Shown: positions 27,699 to 37,025, numbered from the stretch's first letter. The stretch is 55,305 nt of DNA from Nodosilinea sp. LEGE 06152 (GCF_015207525.1 NZ_JADEWR010000001.1:227788-283092); one strand, 5' to 3'. Numbers and translations: made by a program. The notes: a model not told the origin generated them from the sequence alone.

Positions 27699-27846
27699 AA
27701 GAGAGGCTAGCCTTACAAAAGGCCGAGCGGTCTACTAACCACTTGAGATACGGCTACCTCTAGCGTGGTTCCTAACGGTGCATTGCTTCGCGAATGCACC
27801 AGTGTATATCCCCAAAAATTAGCCTGATAGACCGCTAGCCTCTCTC
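27699..27846. repeat. Compound inverted repeat downstream of topA
   Basis: The 12-bp left arm AGAGAGGCTAGC (27700-27711) pairs with GCTAGCCTCTCT (27835-27846). The adjoining GGTCTA (27729-27734) pairs with TAGACC (27828-27833) after a left-side insertion of about 17 bases. Inside are two smaller hairpins: AACCAC/GTGGTT (27737-27770) and GGTGCATT/AATGCACC (27778-27800). The whole could fold into a branched structure of about 148 nt. It lacks a T tract at the outer stem. MITE-like or structured RNA are both possible. Confidence 0.6.
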
Positions 27847-27933
27847 GCCAAATGCGTCACGTAAGCTACTTCTGGTATGGCGACGCTAGGGCGTTTCATC
27901 AATTCGGGCCAAAAGCTCGGTATATCAAACCTT

Positions 27934-28015
27934 GCCATGCCCAAACCCAAGAACAGGCTAGGGGCTATAAACCTCGATTTTGGGTGTTTAGCCGCTAATT
28001 GATGACGGCCCCTAG
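27934..28015. repeat. Dispersed repeat family R2, copy b
   Basis: Second copy of the repeat at 1898-1980. Here the inner arms are perfect: CTAGGGGC (27958-27965) and GCCCCTAG (28008-28015). On the minus strand, the terminal CTAG gives the TAG stop of the receiver protein gene, exactly as copy a does for the YiaA gene. Confidence 0.65.
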
Positions 28016-28815
28016 TACACGACACCTCGGTAGCGACGCACGGTGGTGCCATCGGCCAATTTTTTGTCGGCTGGCTTGGGCAAAGCGCTCGATTTAACCG
28101 CTGGCGGTGGAGGTGTAAACGACTCTTTTGCGGCTTTACGAGCTTTGCCGCTGCCCAGAGCTCGTAACCCCGAGGTGACCCAGTCGATGTCGTTGAGAGG
28201 GTCTGGAGTAACCGCCTCGGCGGCTGGCTGAGGCTCGACCGAGGCGCTGGGGCGGGCTGCCAGCGATAGCCCAGGCAGTATTCCCTCCTTGGGGGTAGGA
28301 TCGGGGCGCTTGACCTGCATGGGTGAAGCCGATTGGGTGGTACTTAACTGACGGCGGATGTTGAGCAGCACCGTCAGCAGGGCCTTTTCGTTGAGAAAGG
28401 GGTAGTCAAGGTTGGTTAGAATACGTTTGACATTCTCGGTGGCGCTAGACATTAGGGTGTCGCGATCGAAGCCGCTGAGAAAATCGGTGGCCCCCTGCTG
28501 TTTGGCCCAGCGCCGTTCGGTATCGGAAACGTGAAGCTGACGGCAGCGGGTCAGAAAAACCTGCATCTTGGGAAACGTAGCACGGCACCAGCGGCAAAAT
28601 TCGTAGGGGTTCAGCTCTGCCGCTTCGGCATCTAGCACAATCACGTCGGGCAGCGTTAACCCGGCACTGGCAATCTGGCTGATGCAGTCAGCTAGGTCAC
28701 CCTTGGCAGGCTCTAGAATGACGGCTAGCTTTTGGGACTTGAGCAGCGCTTGCCACATCAACCCCTGTAGACGGTTAGATTGAACAACAAAAGCCAGTTT
28801 CTGTGGTGCGTCCAC
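28012..28815 (-). CDS. Degenerate response-regulator receiver protein
   Basis: 267 aa. The N-terminal 125 residues read like a receiver domain (VIVLDAEAAELNPYEFCRWCR with Asp62, then a TD-containing beta5 region), but the usual acidic pair near residues 9-11 is replaced by VVQSNR and no normal KP motif is seen. Phosphorylation is therefore doubtful. A Pro/Ala-rich linker (about 165-245) joins a short C-terminal RRYRGVVY. The YRG-type ending resembles a short cyanobacterial motif, so it may be a docking peptide; this is a guess. The gene is isolated on the minus strand. Confidence 0.75.
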   Translation of the reverse strand: MDAPQKLAFVVQSNRLQGLMWQALLKSQKLAVILEPAKGDLADCISQIASAGLTLPDVIVLDAEAAELNPYEFCRWCRATFPKMQVFLTRCRQLHVSDTERRWAKQQGATDFLSGFDRDTLMSSATENVKRILTNLDYPFLNEKALLTVLLNIRRQLSTTQSASPMQVKRPDPTPKEGILPGLSLAARPSASVEPQPAAEAVTPDPLNDIDWVTSGLRALGSGKARKAAKESFTPPPPAVKSSALPKPADKKLADGTTVRRYRGVVY

Positions 28816-29242
28816 GATGTGTAAAGTCCCCTAACGTGCATCCAAAAAAATATTGCCAAGTCCTGGGTGCGATGCCTGTGAGCTCAAGACTGTCGATACC
28901 ATCGGTCAACTCAAAGTCAAGCTAGGCCGTCTAACGTCACGTACCGCTGCGGTATCGATCTCAAACCGCGCTCAGCTGGGGCAAACTAGCTAGGTCTTGA
29001 GTTCTGAAACGTGCTGCTGAGGCATGCAGGTCAACACCCTGGCCACTGCGGTCCCAAAATCAGCGGTCTCAACTTAGAGCTTAGGTGGCGTAATCAGGAA
29101 TTAAATAAATGTAAGTGCGATTTGTTTCCTAAAAAAGACAAGCGCGCTACATAAATGAAAAAATTGTGCAGAATAACGCTCAACTGGCCACAATCCTACG
29201 TTGTTTTGCTACGCAATTGCTCGTTCACACAGGGTCACTACC
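28816..29242. other. Intergenic region between receiver gene and polysaccharide operon
   Basis: These 427 bases separate divergent genes. A short palindrome TACCGCTGCGGTA lies near 28941-28955. The last 150 bases are AT-rich (TACATAAATGAAAAAATT near 29150) and probably contain the operon promoter, but I cannot place its elements. No gene is seen. Confidence 0.4.
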
Positions 29243-30040
29243 ATGACAGAGCCAATCTTTGAGGCTAGGCGCATTCTGAGAACCCGCGTGGATGCCACCA
29301 GCTACGGTGATGCCTGCGATCGCATCCAAACCTGGGCCGAGACAGGGCGATCGTGCTACGTGGTTGCGGCTAATGTGCATGTGGTAATGACGGCCTATTG
29401 GGATGCCCAATACCAGCACATACTCGAAGACGCAGCCCTGGTAACCTCAGATGGCATGCCGCTAGTGATGGGGCTGCGGCTGCTGGGCCTATCTGATCAA
29501 AGCAGGGTTTACGGGCCAGATCTAATGCTGGCCTGGTGCGATCGCGCGGCTCAGCTTGGTCTGCCTATCTACCTCTATGGCGGTACCGACCCTATGCTGG
29601 AAAAAATGGCGGTCTACCTGCGATCGCAGTTTCCTGGCTTGCCAATCGCGGGTACCTACGCGCCACCCTTTCGCTCCCTCTCACCTGAAGAAGAAGCTGC
29701 CGATATTGCGCGAATCAACCAATCGGAGGCCAGGGTGGTGTTTGTGGGCCTGGGCTGCCCCAAGCAGGAGCAGTGGATGCACCGCCACCAGGGGCAAGTG
29801 CAGGCCGCCATGATTGGGGTGGGAGCGGCCTTTAGCTTTTTTAGTGGCGATGTTTCCCAGGCCCCGCGCTGGATGATGCGCTTAGGTCTGGAGTGGCTGT
29901 ACCGCTTTGGCCAGGAACCGCGTCGGCTGTGGCAGCGCTACTTGATCAATAACCCGGTGTTTGTGCTGCTGTTTGGGGCACAGGTAATCAAGTACCGGCT
30001 ATGGGGAGCGCGGAGTAGGGGTTCAGGGTTTAAGGTTTAG
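29243..30040 (+). CDS. WecG/TagA/CpsF family glycosyltransferase
   Basis: GT26 glycosyltransferase of 265 aa, expected to add a second sugar (N-acetylmannosaminyl-type) to a lipid-linked primer on the cytoplasmic face. Family motifs seen: VVAANVHVVM, TSDGMPLVMGLRLLG, RVYGPDLM, LYGGTDPMLEKM, VFVGLGCPKQEQWM and GVGAAFSFFSGDVSQAPRWM, ending RFGQEPRRLWQRYLINNPVF. ATG 29243 is preferred over TTG 29201 because the family N-terminus starts here. It opens the envelope polysaccharide operon. Confidence 0.94.
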   Translation: MTEPIFEARRILRTRVDATSYGDACDRIQTWAETGRSCYVVAANVHVVMTAYWDAQYQHILEDAALVTSDGMPLVMGLRLLGLSDQSRVYGPDLMLAWCDRAAQLGLPIYLYGGTDPMLEKMAVYLRSQFPGLPIAGTYAPPFRSLSPEEEAADIARINQSEARVVFVGLGCPKQEQWMHRHQGQVQAAMIGVGAAFSFFSGDVSQAPRWMMRLGLEWLYRFGQEPRRLWQRYLINNPVFVLLFGAQVIKYRLWGARSRGSGFKV

Positions 30041-30090
30041 GGGTTGTGTACACCCTTGAACCCGGCACCTTGGACCTTAAACCCGTTCCC
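30021..30090. repeat. Inverted repeat with heptad-like words
   Basis: GGGTTTAAGGT (30026-30036) and ACCTTAAACCC (30074-30084) are perfect 11-bp arms; the loop contains GTGTACAC. The WecG-type gene's TAG lies at 30038-30040, just inside the left arm. Words such as GGTTTAGGGG resemble the heptad repeat at 16704-16792. Confidence 0.6.
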
Positions 30091-30158
30091 AATGATAGTT
30101 TCTCAGCACAATTGCGGAATACTAGTGGCAACTGAAGCCCTTGGGTTTGTCCTCTGCT

Positions 30159-31637
30159 ATGGCCCCTGCTATGGATTGCCATCGTGCCGTACCCGCTGTG
30201 ATGCATCAGCGGCCTCGCCATCGTCAAGATATTCGTGCCCCTCGGGGGCTGCAGCTGCAGCTGCGCGATGCATTTACCGGGCCGGGGCGGCGGGGCCTGG
30301 TGCTGCTGGCCACCGATATCTTGGCTCTGGGGTTGTCGTGGCACGTTGCCGGGTCGCTTAATCAATTCTTTTCGCCAATTCCGCCGCAGCTGGTGTGGTG
30401 GATCTGGCTGGGGCTGCCCAGCCCCTTTTGGGTGCTGGTGGCCTGTAGCGTGGGGCTATTTGCTTACGGTGGGCTCTACGACACTAAATCGCAGGGGCAA
30501 AAGCACCTGCGGGCGGGCAAGCTGCTCAGCCTGGTGTACCTGAGTGCGCTGGTAGTGATGTATTTTTATGACCCTAAGCTCGACTTGCCGCGATCGCTGT
30601 TTTTCTCGGCCTGGTTTAGCGGGGTGAGTCTGGTGGTGGGACTGCGGCTGGTGGCGACGCTGCTGCTGCGCCCCCTGGCCCAGGCCAAGGTGCCGTCCTC
30701 AGTATTTTTGATTGCCCCTGCGCCTCGGCTCAAGCGCCTGGCCGATGTACTGTCCCAGCGGGCTAACGTGCCGGTGATTGGGGCGGCACTGGCCACCACC
30801 GCTAACTCGGCTACCACCTATCAAGCGATTTTGGCCTCGGGGGCAACCCTAGTGCTGGCCGAGAGTATTCCCTCGGCTGACCTGGCTTCGGAGCTGTATT
30901 GGAAGCTGCGGCGGGCGGGCATTGGCATGCAGCTACTGCCCACCAGCCGCGATATGCTCTACCGTCGGGGCACCCCTGAAACCGTAGCGGGTCTGCCCAC
31001 GCTGCGCCTCGATGCGCCCCTGATGGGCGGCTGGGACTACCGCTTCAAGCGCTGGATGGACTATTTAGGAGCCGGGCTCGGCGTTCTAGCGCTAGGCCCG
31101 CTGCTGATGGGTATTGCTCTAGCCATTCGGCTCGACTCACCGGGGCCAATTTTCTTTCGCCAGGAGCGGGTGGGGCTGCACGGCAAGCGCTTTCAGGTGT
31201 GGAAGTTTCGCACTATGGTGGTCGATGCGCCCCGGCTACAGTTAGCTTTGGAAAAGCACAACGAGTCTGCGGACGGGGTGTTATTTAAGGTCAAGCACGA
31301 TCCCCGCGTGACCCGGGTGGGTCGGCTGCTGCGCCGCACTAGCTTAGATGAGCTGCCCCAACTCTTTAATGTGCTCTGCGGTCAGATGAGTTTGGTGGGG
31401 CCGCGCCCTCTGCCTGTACGCGATGTGGCTAAGTTTGATGGCTGGCACAACATTCGCCACCAGGTGCTGCCGGGGGTGACCGGCCTGTGGCAAATTTCGG
31501 GCCGCTCCGATATTGATACCTTTGACGATGTGGCTCGCCTCGACCTGCACTACATTGACAACTGGTCTTTAAATCTAGATTTAGAAATTCTCACCGCTAC
31601 CCTGGGCATTGTGCTGTGGGGCAAGGGGGCCTATTGA
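30159..31637 (+). CDS. Polyprenyl glycosylphosphotransferase (initiating sugar transferase)
   Basis: WcaJ/WbaP-type enzyme that transfers a sugar phosphate to undecaprenyl phosphate to start polysaccharide assembly. About four hydrophobic segments occupy the N-terminal 150 residues, followed by a Rossmann-like middle domain, one more membrane segment, and the catalytic bacterial sugar transferase domain at the C-terminus (KRWMDYLGAGLG, LDSPGPIFFRQERVG, VWKFRTM, RVGRLLRRTSLDELPQLFNV, SLVGPRPLP). The start is uncertain (ATG 30159 or 30171; the frame opens at TTG 30141). It overlaps or abuts the next gene. Confidence 0.94.
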   Translation: MAPAMDCHRAVPAVMHQRPRHRQDIRAPRGLQLQLRDAFTGPGRRGLVLLATDILALGLSWHVAGSLNQFFSPIPPQLVWWIWLGLPSPFWVLVACSVGLFAYGGLYDTKSQGQKHLRAGKLLSLVYLSALVVMYFYDPKLDLPRSLFFSAWFSGVSLVVGLRLVATLLLRPLAQAKVPSSVFLIAPAPRLKRLADVLSQRANVPVIGAALATTANSATTYQAILASGATLVLAESIPSADLASELYWKLRRAGIGMQLLPTSRDMLYRRGTPETVAGLPTLRLDAPLMGGWDYRFKRWMDYLGAGLGVLALGPLLMGIALAIRLDSPGPIFFRQERVGLHGKRFQVWKFRTMVVDAPRLQLALEKHNESADGVLFKVKHDPRVTRVGRLLRRTSLDELPQLFNVLCGQMSLVGPRPLPVRDVAKFDGWHNIRHQVLPGVTGLWQISGRSDIDTFDDVARLDLHYIDNWSLNLDLEILTATLGIVLWGKGAY

Positions 31638-34282
31638 CCGCCGATTCTTCCCCAACTCCGGCGGCAAAGTCAGCTAGCGGGGCTGCCTTGAGGGTGAGAT
31701 TTTTCTCTAAAAGGTTTGTCAGCCTGCCGCTGTGGCTGGCCGGGGTGCTGGTGCTGGTGGGGTTTAGCTGGTTGCCCTTGAGCTACTACCGCATGGTGGG
31801 CTGGGCCTGGATTTTGCTATGGCAAGTTGGGGCTGTGACTCTGCTGGTGGCGCTGTGGCGGCAGCTGCGAGGGGCAGGTTCTGCGAACGCTGACCCAAAC
31901 CAGGCGGTTGGTTCGGACCCGAAAACACCGTTCTACGGCTTGGGCTACGGGCTGGATTGGGTAGCGCTGGGGCTGGGGATTGTTGTGCTGCTGTCGGCGC
32001 TGGTGTCGCCCTTTCCCCGCGTGGCGCTGTGGAACGTAAGCCTGGTTGTGACCTACGGCGCGGTGCTGTACGTCTATCGCAATGTGGTCGATACGCCTGG
32101 AGCGCGGCCTTGCCAACGCACCTGGTTGACTCGCCTGCGGCTGTGGTGGGGCCTGGTGGTTGTGGCTGCCGGTACGGCGGTGGTCAGCCTGGGGCTGTGG
32201 CGACCCGATGGGGCCATGTGGGCCTCAAATAATTTTTTGACGGCCCTGCGCAACCATCAGCCCCTGGGGCACCACAACTTTGTGGGGGGCTATTTTGTCC
32301 TGATGGTGCCTCTGGCGGTGGCGGCTGCGATCGCCGACCGAGGCTGGATGCGTGGGGTTTGGATCGCGACCACCGGGCTGCTGCTGGCGGCCCTGTACGT
32401 CAGCGGCTCACGTGGGGCTGTTTTAGGCCTGGTGGTGTGGCTGGGTGTGACCTGGCTCAGCCGCCTGAGTCGGGTGAATCCTGCTCACCGCTGGCGCTGG
32501 GGTCTGGCTGGGCTGGGTGGTGCGATCGCCGTAGGGCTAATCCTGACCAGCAATCCTCGCATTCGCACCTGGTTTAGCGAGGGTGGCCTGGCCGATAGCC
32601 CCACCCTTGATCGCTGGTTTATGCTGCGTTTGGGGGGCAATATTCTGCGCGATCGCCCCCTGTTTGGGGTTGGCCCTGGGGTAATGAGTCGGGTGTCAAA
32701 CCTCTACCGCCCGCTTGAAGCTGGGGCAGGTCTCGACCACATTCAGCAGCTGCACAACACGCCGGTGCAGATCGCTGGAGAGCTGGGCCTGCTGGGGTTG
32801 GGGGTGGTGCTGGTCGGCATGGTGCTGGTGCTGCGCCTGTGGATTCGCCTGTGGCGGCAGCCGTTAGAACCGACCGATCGCGCGCTACTGGGCGGTATTG
32901 GCGGCAGCCTGCTGGCCTACGGGGTCTCGGGCCTGACCGACTACCAGCTTGAAAATATTCCTATTGCGGGTGCTTTGCTGGGGCTGGTGGTGCTGTTGCT
33001 GGCGTTGGGCGATCGCTATCTTCCTCAAGCGATGCCCGTCGGAGCGGGGGCGCGGCAGCGTAGCTATCTGGCGGTGGCCCTGTGGCTGGGGCTGCTGCTG
33101 ACGATCTGGCTGCCCTTTACCCTGACGGTGGCCTACGGTGCCCTGGCCGATCGCGCCTTTTACAGCCAGCAGCTCAACCTGGCCGACACCCGCTGGTATA
33201 AGGCCTATCGCCTCAGCCCGTGGGACCCGACTGCTTCGGCCGTCGCCACCGAGGCGCTGTGGGGCCTCGACCAGGTGCTGGGCGACTCGGAGGCGCAGGA
33301 AAATGTGCGATCGCTCCTGCTTGATTACGCCCAGCAGGCCCAGCAGGCAGCTCCCAACGATGGCTGGTTCAACCACAACCTGGCGGTACTACATCAATCT
33401 ACCGACCCCGCTACCGCCCTGCCCTACGCTGCCCGCGCCGTGCAGCTCATGCCCCGCCACCACCACTATGGCTACTGGCTGCTGGGCGATCTGCTGCTGA
33501 GAGCAGGCGAGTCTGGGCAGGCGATCGCCGCTTTTACCCTAGAGGCTTTGGTCAACCCTGCGGCCCTTACCTATCCCCACTGGCAGGAGGAACCCTACCG
33601 GGCTATCTATCCCGCCGTTGCCCAAGCCACCCTGGCAGAATACGACACGCTGCTGGCCGATGTTTCCCCCGACGGCCCTGGCTTTAGCACCCTCTACGAA
33701 ACCCGTGCCCTGCTGGCCTGGTGGACAGAGCAGCCGGTGGTTGAGGTCGATCCGGCGCTGCTGCGTCCAGTAGTGGCGGCAGTCCTGCTGGCTGACGCCG
33801 ATCTCAAGGCCGCTCTGGAGGTCGTAGAGCATACCCTCAGCCTGGGGCAAACGTCCCCCGAGCTTCAGCTCCTGGCCACTTGGCTTGACCCTCAGGCCCA
33901 TCCAGCCGTGCCTCCATCCCAGGATGCACCACCTGACCTCGATGCTTTGCTGATTGAAGAAAGCCTGGCTACCCGTTCCCTGCGCCCTTGGCTAACCTCC
34001 ATTGTCACCCGCCCCGACGAGGGCTATCGGGGGTCGTTAACCTTTGCCTACCGCAACTACCAGGCCAAGCAAATTACCCTCATGCTGACGCCACAGATTC
34101 TTCAGCGCTATACCCTAGTGGCCAGGCTCAACCTCTTTCCGGCCTGGCCGAGAGAATTTCCGGTCCTCGATCGCCGCATTGAGGCCCTGCGTACCACAGC
34201 GTTGGACTTGCCCCATCCCACCCACAACCGCTTTCGCCTCTCCGATTTAGATCTGTCCACTTTAGGTTTGTCCACCCCCTGA
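31634..34282 (+). CDS. O-antigen ligase-like (Wzy/WaaL) membrane protein with soluble tail, copy 1
   Basis: About 882 aa. Ten or more membrane helices fill the first 490 residues, with the periplasmic-loop motif NHQPLGHHNFVGGYF, SGSRGAVLG and PLFGVGPGVM typical of the O-antigen ligase family. The remaining 390 residues are soluble and repeat-like, with TPR-type helices (LPYAARAVQLMPRHHHYGYWLLGDLLL). The role would be polymerisation or ligation of polysaccharide on the outer face. TTG 31634 follows AAGGGGG and overlaps the previous stop in the string TTGA; GTG 31616 is the alternative. Its paralogue follows 11 bases later. Confidence 0.88.
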   Translation: MTADSSPTPAAKSASGAALRVRFFSKRFVSLPLWLAGVLVLVGFSWLPLSYYRMVGWAWILLWQVGAVTLLVALWRQLRGAGSANADPNQAVGSDPKTPFYGLGYGLDWVALGLGIVVLLSALVSPFPRVALWNVSLVVTYGAVLYVYRNVVDTPGARPCQRTWLTRLRLWWGLVVVAAGTAVVSLGLWRPDGAMWASNNFLTALRNHQPLGHHNFVGGYFVLMVPLAVAAAIADRGWMRGVWIATTGLLLAALYVSGSRGAVLGLVVWLGVTWLSRLSRVNPAHRWRWGLAGLGGAIAVGLILTSNPRIRTWFSEGGLADSPTLDRWFMLRLGGNILRDRPLFGVGPGVMSRVSNLYRPLEAGAGLDHIQQLHNTPVQIAGELGLLGLGVVLVGMVLVLRLWIRLWRQPLEPTDRALLGGIGGSLLAYGVSGLTDYQLENIPIAGALLGLVVLLLALGDRYLPQAMPVGAGARQRSYLAVALWLGLLLTIWLPFTLTVAYGALADRAFYSQQLNLADTRWYKAYRLSPWDPTASAVATEALWGLDQVLGDSEAQENVRSLLLDYAQQAQQAAPNDGWFNHNLAVLHQSTDPATALPYAARAVQLMPRHHHYGYWLLGDLLLRAGESGQAIAAFTLEALVNPAALTYPHWQEEPYRAIYPAVAQATLAEYDTLLADVSPDGPGFSTLYETRALLAWWTEQPVVEVDPALLRPVVAAVLLADADLKAALEVVEHTLSLGQTSPELQLLATWLDPQAHPAVPPSQDAPPDLDALLIEESLATRSLRPWLTSIVTRPDEGYRGSLTFAYRNYQAKQITLMLTPQILQRYTLVARLNLFPAWPREFPVLDRRIEALRTTALDLPHPTHNRFRLSDLDLSTLGLSTP

Positions 34283-34293
34283 CCCCCGCCGCC

Positions 34294-36867
34294 ATGACCG
34301 AGGATGCTCTACCCAAGCCCAAACCTGCCACCCAAGACCCCAGCGATGGCACCCTGCTAGCTCTGCTGCTTGCAGCGTTCTACGTACTCTTTACCCTATT
34401 GCCCGGCAGCAGCACCCTGATCGTGGCATGGCCCTGGGTGTTTCTGTGGCAGGTGGGGCTGACGCTGCCCCTGCTCTGGCTACTGTGGCAGCTGTGGCAC
34501 CGGCCCGTAGAGCGCTTGGGCAATGGCTTTGACTGGGTAGCACTGCTGGCGATCGCAGGACTAATTATCTCCACCCTGGGGGCAGAGTTTCCGGCCCAGG
34601 CGCGGTGGTATGGGTGGGCTGCTGTGGGGGCGATCGCCGCAGTCTACGCCCTCGGCAGCTGGCTCCGCTATCCCCAGCGTTTCTACACGCTGCTGCGGTT
34701 CCAGGGGTATGTCGCCCTGGCCTTTATCCTGCTCAGTTTGGGGCTGTGGTTGACTCAGATCTATCAGCCGGAGCTAGCTCGGCTGGCCGCGCTGCAGAGC
34801 TATGGCGTCGATCAGTCCTTTAGCTTTGCGCTGACCAGCCTGCGCAACTGGCAGCCCATCGGTCACCAAAACTACGTGGCAGGTTATGTGGTGCTGGTTT
34901 TGCCCCTGCTGGCCGCCCTGGCCTGGGTGGAGCGGGGCTGGCACCGCTGGCTGTGGCTGGGGGGCCTGGGGCTAGGAGTGTTTAACCTCTATACCACCAG
35001 CTCGCGCGGCGGCTGGCTGGCGCTTATGATCACCGGGCTGCTAGCCGTCGGTATTTCCCTGCTTTACAACCGTCTGCCCCGGCCCCTGGCCCTGGCCCTA
35101 GGCGGCACGGTGCTGGGCTTGCTGGTGCTGGGCCTGGTGGCCAACTCGCGACTGCGGCAGGTGCTAGGCAGTCTGGCTCAGGGCAATTTTGCGGGCGGCG
35201 AGCTGTCTTACCGAGTGGTGACCAATGCCACGGGCTGGCGCATGGGCCTGAGCCATCCCCTAACCGGTGTAGGGCCGGGCAGTGTGCCCCTGGTTTACCA
35301 ACAGTACCGGCCTCACTGGGCCGGGCGCGATGCCGAGCTGCAGTTTCAGCTCCACAGCACGCCAGCTCAGCTCTGGGGCGAGTTTGGCCTATGGGGCGTG
35401 GTGGTACCTCTGGCGCTGGTGCTGGTGCTGGTGGCGCTAATGGTGCGCTGGATGCGACGGGGTGCCCAAGATACCCCTGCCGGACTGCCACCAGTGCTGG
35501 TGTGGAGCCTGCTGGCAGGGCTGTTTGCCTTTGGTCTGATGAGCCTGACCGATTATCAGCTCGATATTCCCGCGATCGCCGGTGCGATCGCCCTCTACCT
35601 GGCCGTACTCACCCGCAGCTTCAACCCGTCGCCTGTGCCTGCAGCGGCGACCCCTGACCGTCACCGCTGGCTGGCTGGGGTGGGCCTGGGCCTAACCCTG
35701 GCGATGACCCTCTGGCTAATTCCCACCCACCGCGCCTGGGGCACCGCCAGCAGCGGCTTCTCGGCCCTGACCGGCGAGCCTGCCAACTTCGATCGCTTTG
35801 CCAATCAGGTGGCCCAGGCCCACGAGCTGGCCCCCTGGGAGCCTTACTATCCCTACCAGCTGGGCTACCACCTGGGCGAGTTTGCGCTGCAGTCGAGCGA
35901 CAACCCGCCCCTGCGCCAGACCTTGCTCACCGACGCGATCGCCTGGTTTGAAACCGGCAACCAGATCGTGCCCTACCAGGAGTTTGGCCAATCTAACCTG
36001 GGCTGGCTTCAGATTGAGAACGGCCAACCGGCGGAGGCTGAGGCGTCGTTTGCCAATGCGATCGCCCTGGTGCCCGCCAAACGAGGCGTGTTTTTTGGGC
36101 TGGGGGTGGCCTGCCTGCAAACCGGCAAGCTTGACTGTGCCACCGAAGCGCTAAGTCTCGAAATTCTGCGTCATCCCGCCCTGCTAACCAGCTCGCTGTG
36201 GCAGCTGCCGCCCTTTGTCACCCTGTACCCGGCGGTGCTCGATCGGCTACAGCAGCGCTACGATGAGCTACTTTCGCAAGCCGACGAGCCTGAATTAGAG
36301 CAATTTCTGCACCAGGCTCGGGGCAGCCTGCACTGGTGGCGCGGTGATATTGAGGCTGCCGCCGAAGACTGGCCCTCTGACGACGATCTGCGCCAGGGAC
36401 TGCTGACCCTGGCCCAAGGCCAAAGCGTCGATGTTGACCCCTGGGCTGAGACCCCGGCTAAGTACGCCATTTTGGCCTGGCAAACCCCCGACCAGCGCCA
36501 GGAACTGCTGCAGCGGGCCTGGTTGACCCAGTCTGAGGATCTCGATGACCTGACCCAGGCGCTGCCGTCGCCCCAAATTATCGACCAGCTGACGGCCAGT
36601 ATGGTGAACGCCAGCAATTTTACCGATTGGCTACAGCGCACCGCCCCAAGCTGGCAACCCCGCAGCGAGCGGCTGGGGTTTGGGGTGCTGAGCCGCCACA
36701 TTGATGGCCCTAACCCGTCAGACTTTTTGCCCCGAGTTGAAAACATTCCCGTTGTGCAGTTCTTTGAGCCGCTGTTTCCGTCGCCGATTTTTAACCCGGC
36801 GCTAGATAATGCTCTGGAACCGTATCGGGCCAGGCTGCGATCGCAGCAGCAATCGCAGCGCCGCTAG
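34294..36867 (+). CDS. O-antigen ligase-like membrane protein with soluble tail, copy 2
   Basis: Paralogue of the preceding gene, 857 aa, same architecture: about ten membrane helices, the loop motif NWQPIGHQNYVAGYV, TTSSRGGWLA and PLTGVGPGSVPLVY, then a soluble TPR-like C-terminal half (SNLGWLQIENGQPAEAEASF). The shared order DYQLxxIPIAGA/DYQLDIPAIAGA confirms common descent. ATG 34294 is 11 bases past the previous stop, so the pair is cotranscribed. Two ligase/polymerase paralogues in one operon may have split roles, for example Wzy polymerase and ligase, or may form a heteromer. This is inference. Confidence 0.88.
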   Translation: MTEDALPKPKPATQDPSDGTLLALLLAAFYVLFTLLPGSSTLIVAWPWVFLWQVGLTLPLLWLLWQLWHRPVERLGNGFDWVALLAIAGLIISTLGAEFPAQARWYGWAAVGAIAAVYALGSWLRYPQRFYTLLRFQGYVALAFILLSLGLWLTQIYQPELARLAALQSYGVDQSFSFALTSLRNWQPIGHQNYVAGYVVLVLPLLAALAWVERGWHRWLWLGGLGLGVFNLYTTSSRGGWLALMITGLLAVGISLLYNRLPRPLALALGGTVLGLLVLGLVANSRLRQVLGSLAQGNFAGGELSYRVVTNATGWRMGLSHPLTGVGPGSVPLVYQQYRPHWAGRDAELQFQLHSTPAQLWGEFGLWGVVVPLALVLVLVALMVRWMRRGAQDTPAGLPPVLVWSLLAGLFAFGLMSLTDYQLDIPAIAGAIALYLAVLTRSFNPSPVPAAATPDRHRWLAGVGLGLTLAMTLWLIPTHRAWGTASSGFSALTGEPANFDRFANQVAQAHELAPWEPYYPYQLGYHLGEFALQSSDNPPLRQTLLTDAIAWFETGNQIVPYQEFGQSNLGWLQIENGQPAEAEASFANAIALVPAKRGVFFGLGVACLQTGKLDCATEALSLEILRHPALLTSSLWQLPPFVTLYPAVLDRLQQRYDELLSQADEPELEQFLHQARGSLHWWRGDIEAAAEDWPSDDDLRQGLLTLAQGQSVDVDPWAETPAKYAILAWQTPDQRQELLQRAWLTQSEDLDDLTQALPSPQIIDQLTASMVNASNFTDWLQRTAPSWQPRSERLGFGVLSRHIDGPNPSDFLPRVENIPVVQFFEPLFPSPIFNPALDNALEPYRARLRSQQQSQRR

Positions 36868-36877
36868 AGTGGGCGCT

Positions 36878-36896
36878 GGGCAAACGCCGTTTGCCC
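36878..36896. repeat. REP-like hairpin after the polysaccharide operon
   Basis: GGGCAAACG and CGTTTGCCC form a 9-bp stem with a 1-base centre, followed by CCTACAG. It resembles other TAGGGGC/GCCCCTA palindromes in the window and may serve as the transcript end of the operon. Confidence 0.6.
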
Positions 36897-37025
36897 CTAC
36901 AGAACCTTTGTTTTGATTCAGCAGTTTGATTCAGCAGTTCTGAATTCGGATTTGGTATGAGCCCGCTGCAGGGGCGCAGGGTTTTACCCGAGGCAGGGTT
37001 CACAGCCCGCTTGGGAGAATTTTCC

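Noticed and set aside
27819..28052. 77-codon minus-strand frame with a plausible second half (MARFDIPSFW)
   Set aside because: It starts inside the receiver gene in another frame and runs through repeat R2b and the compound inverted repeat; more likely chance reading of repeat DNA.
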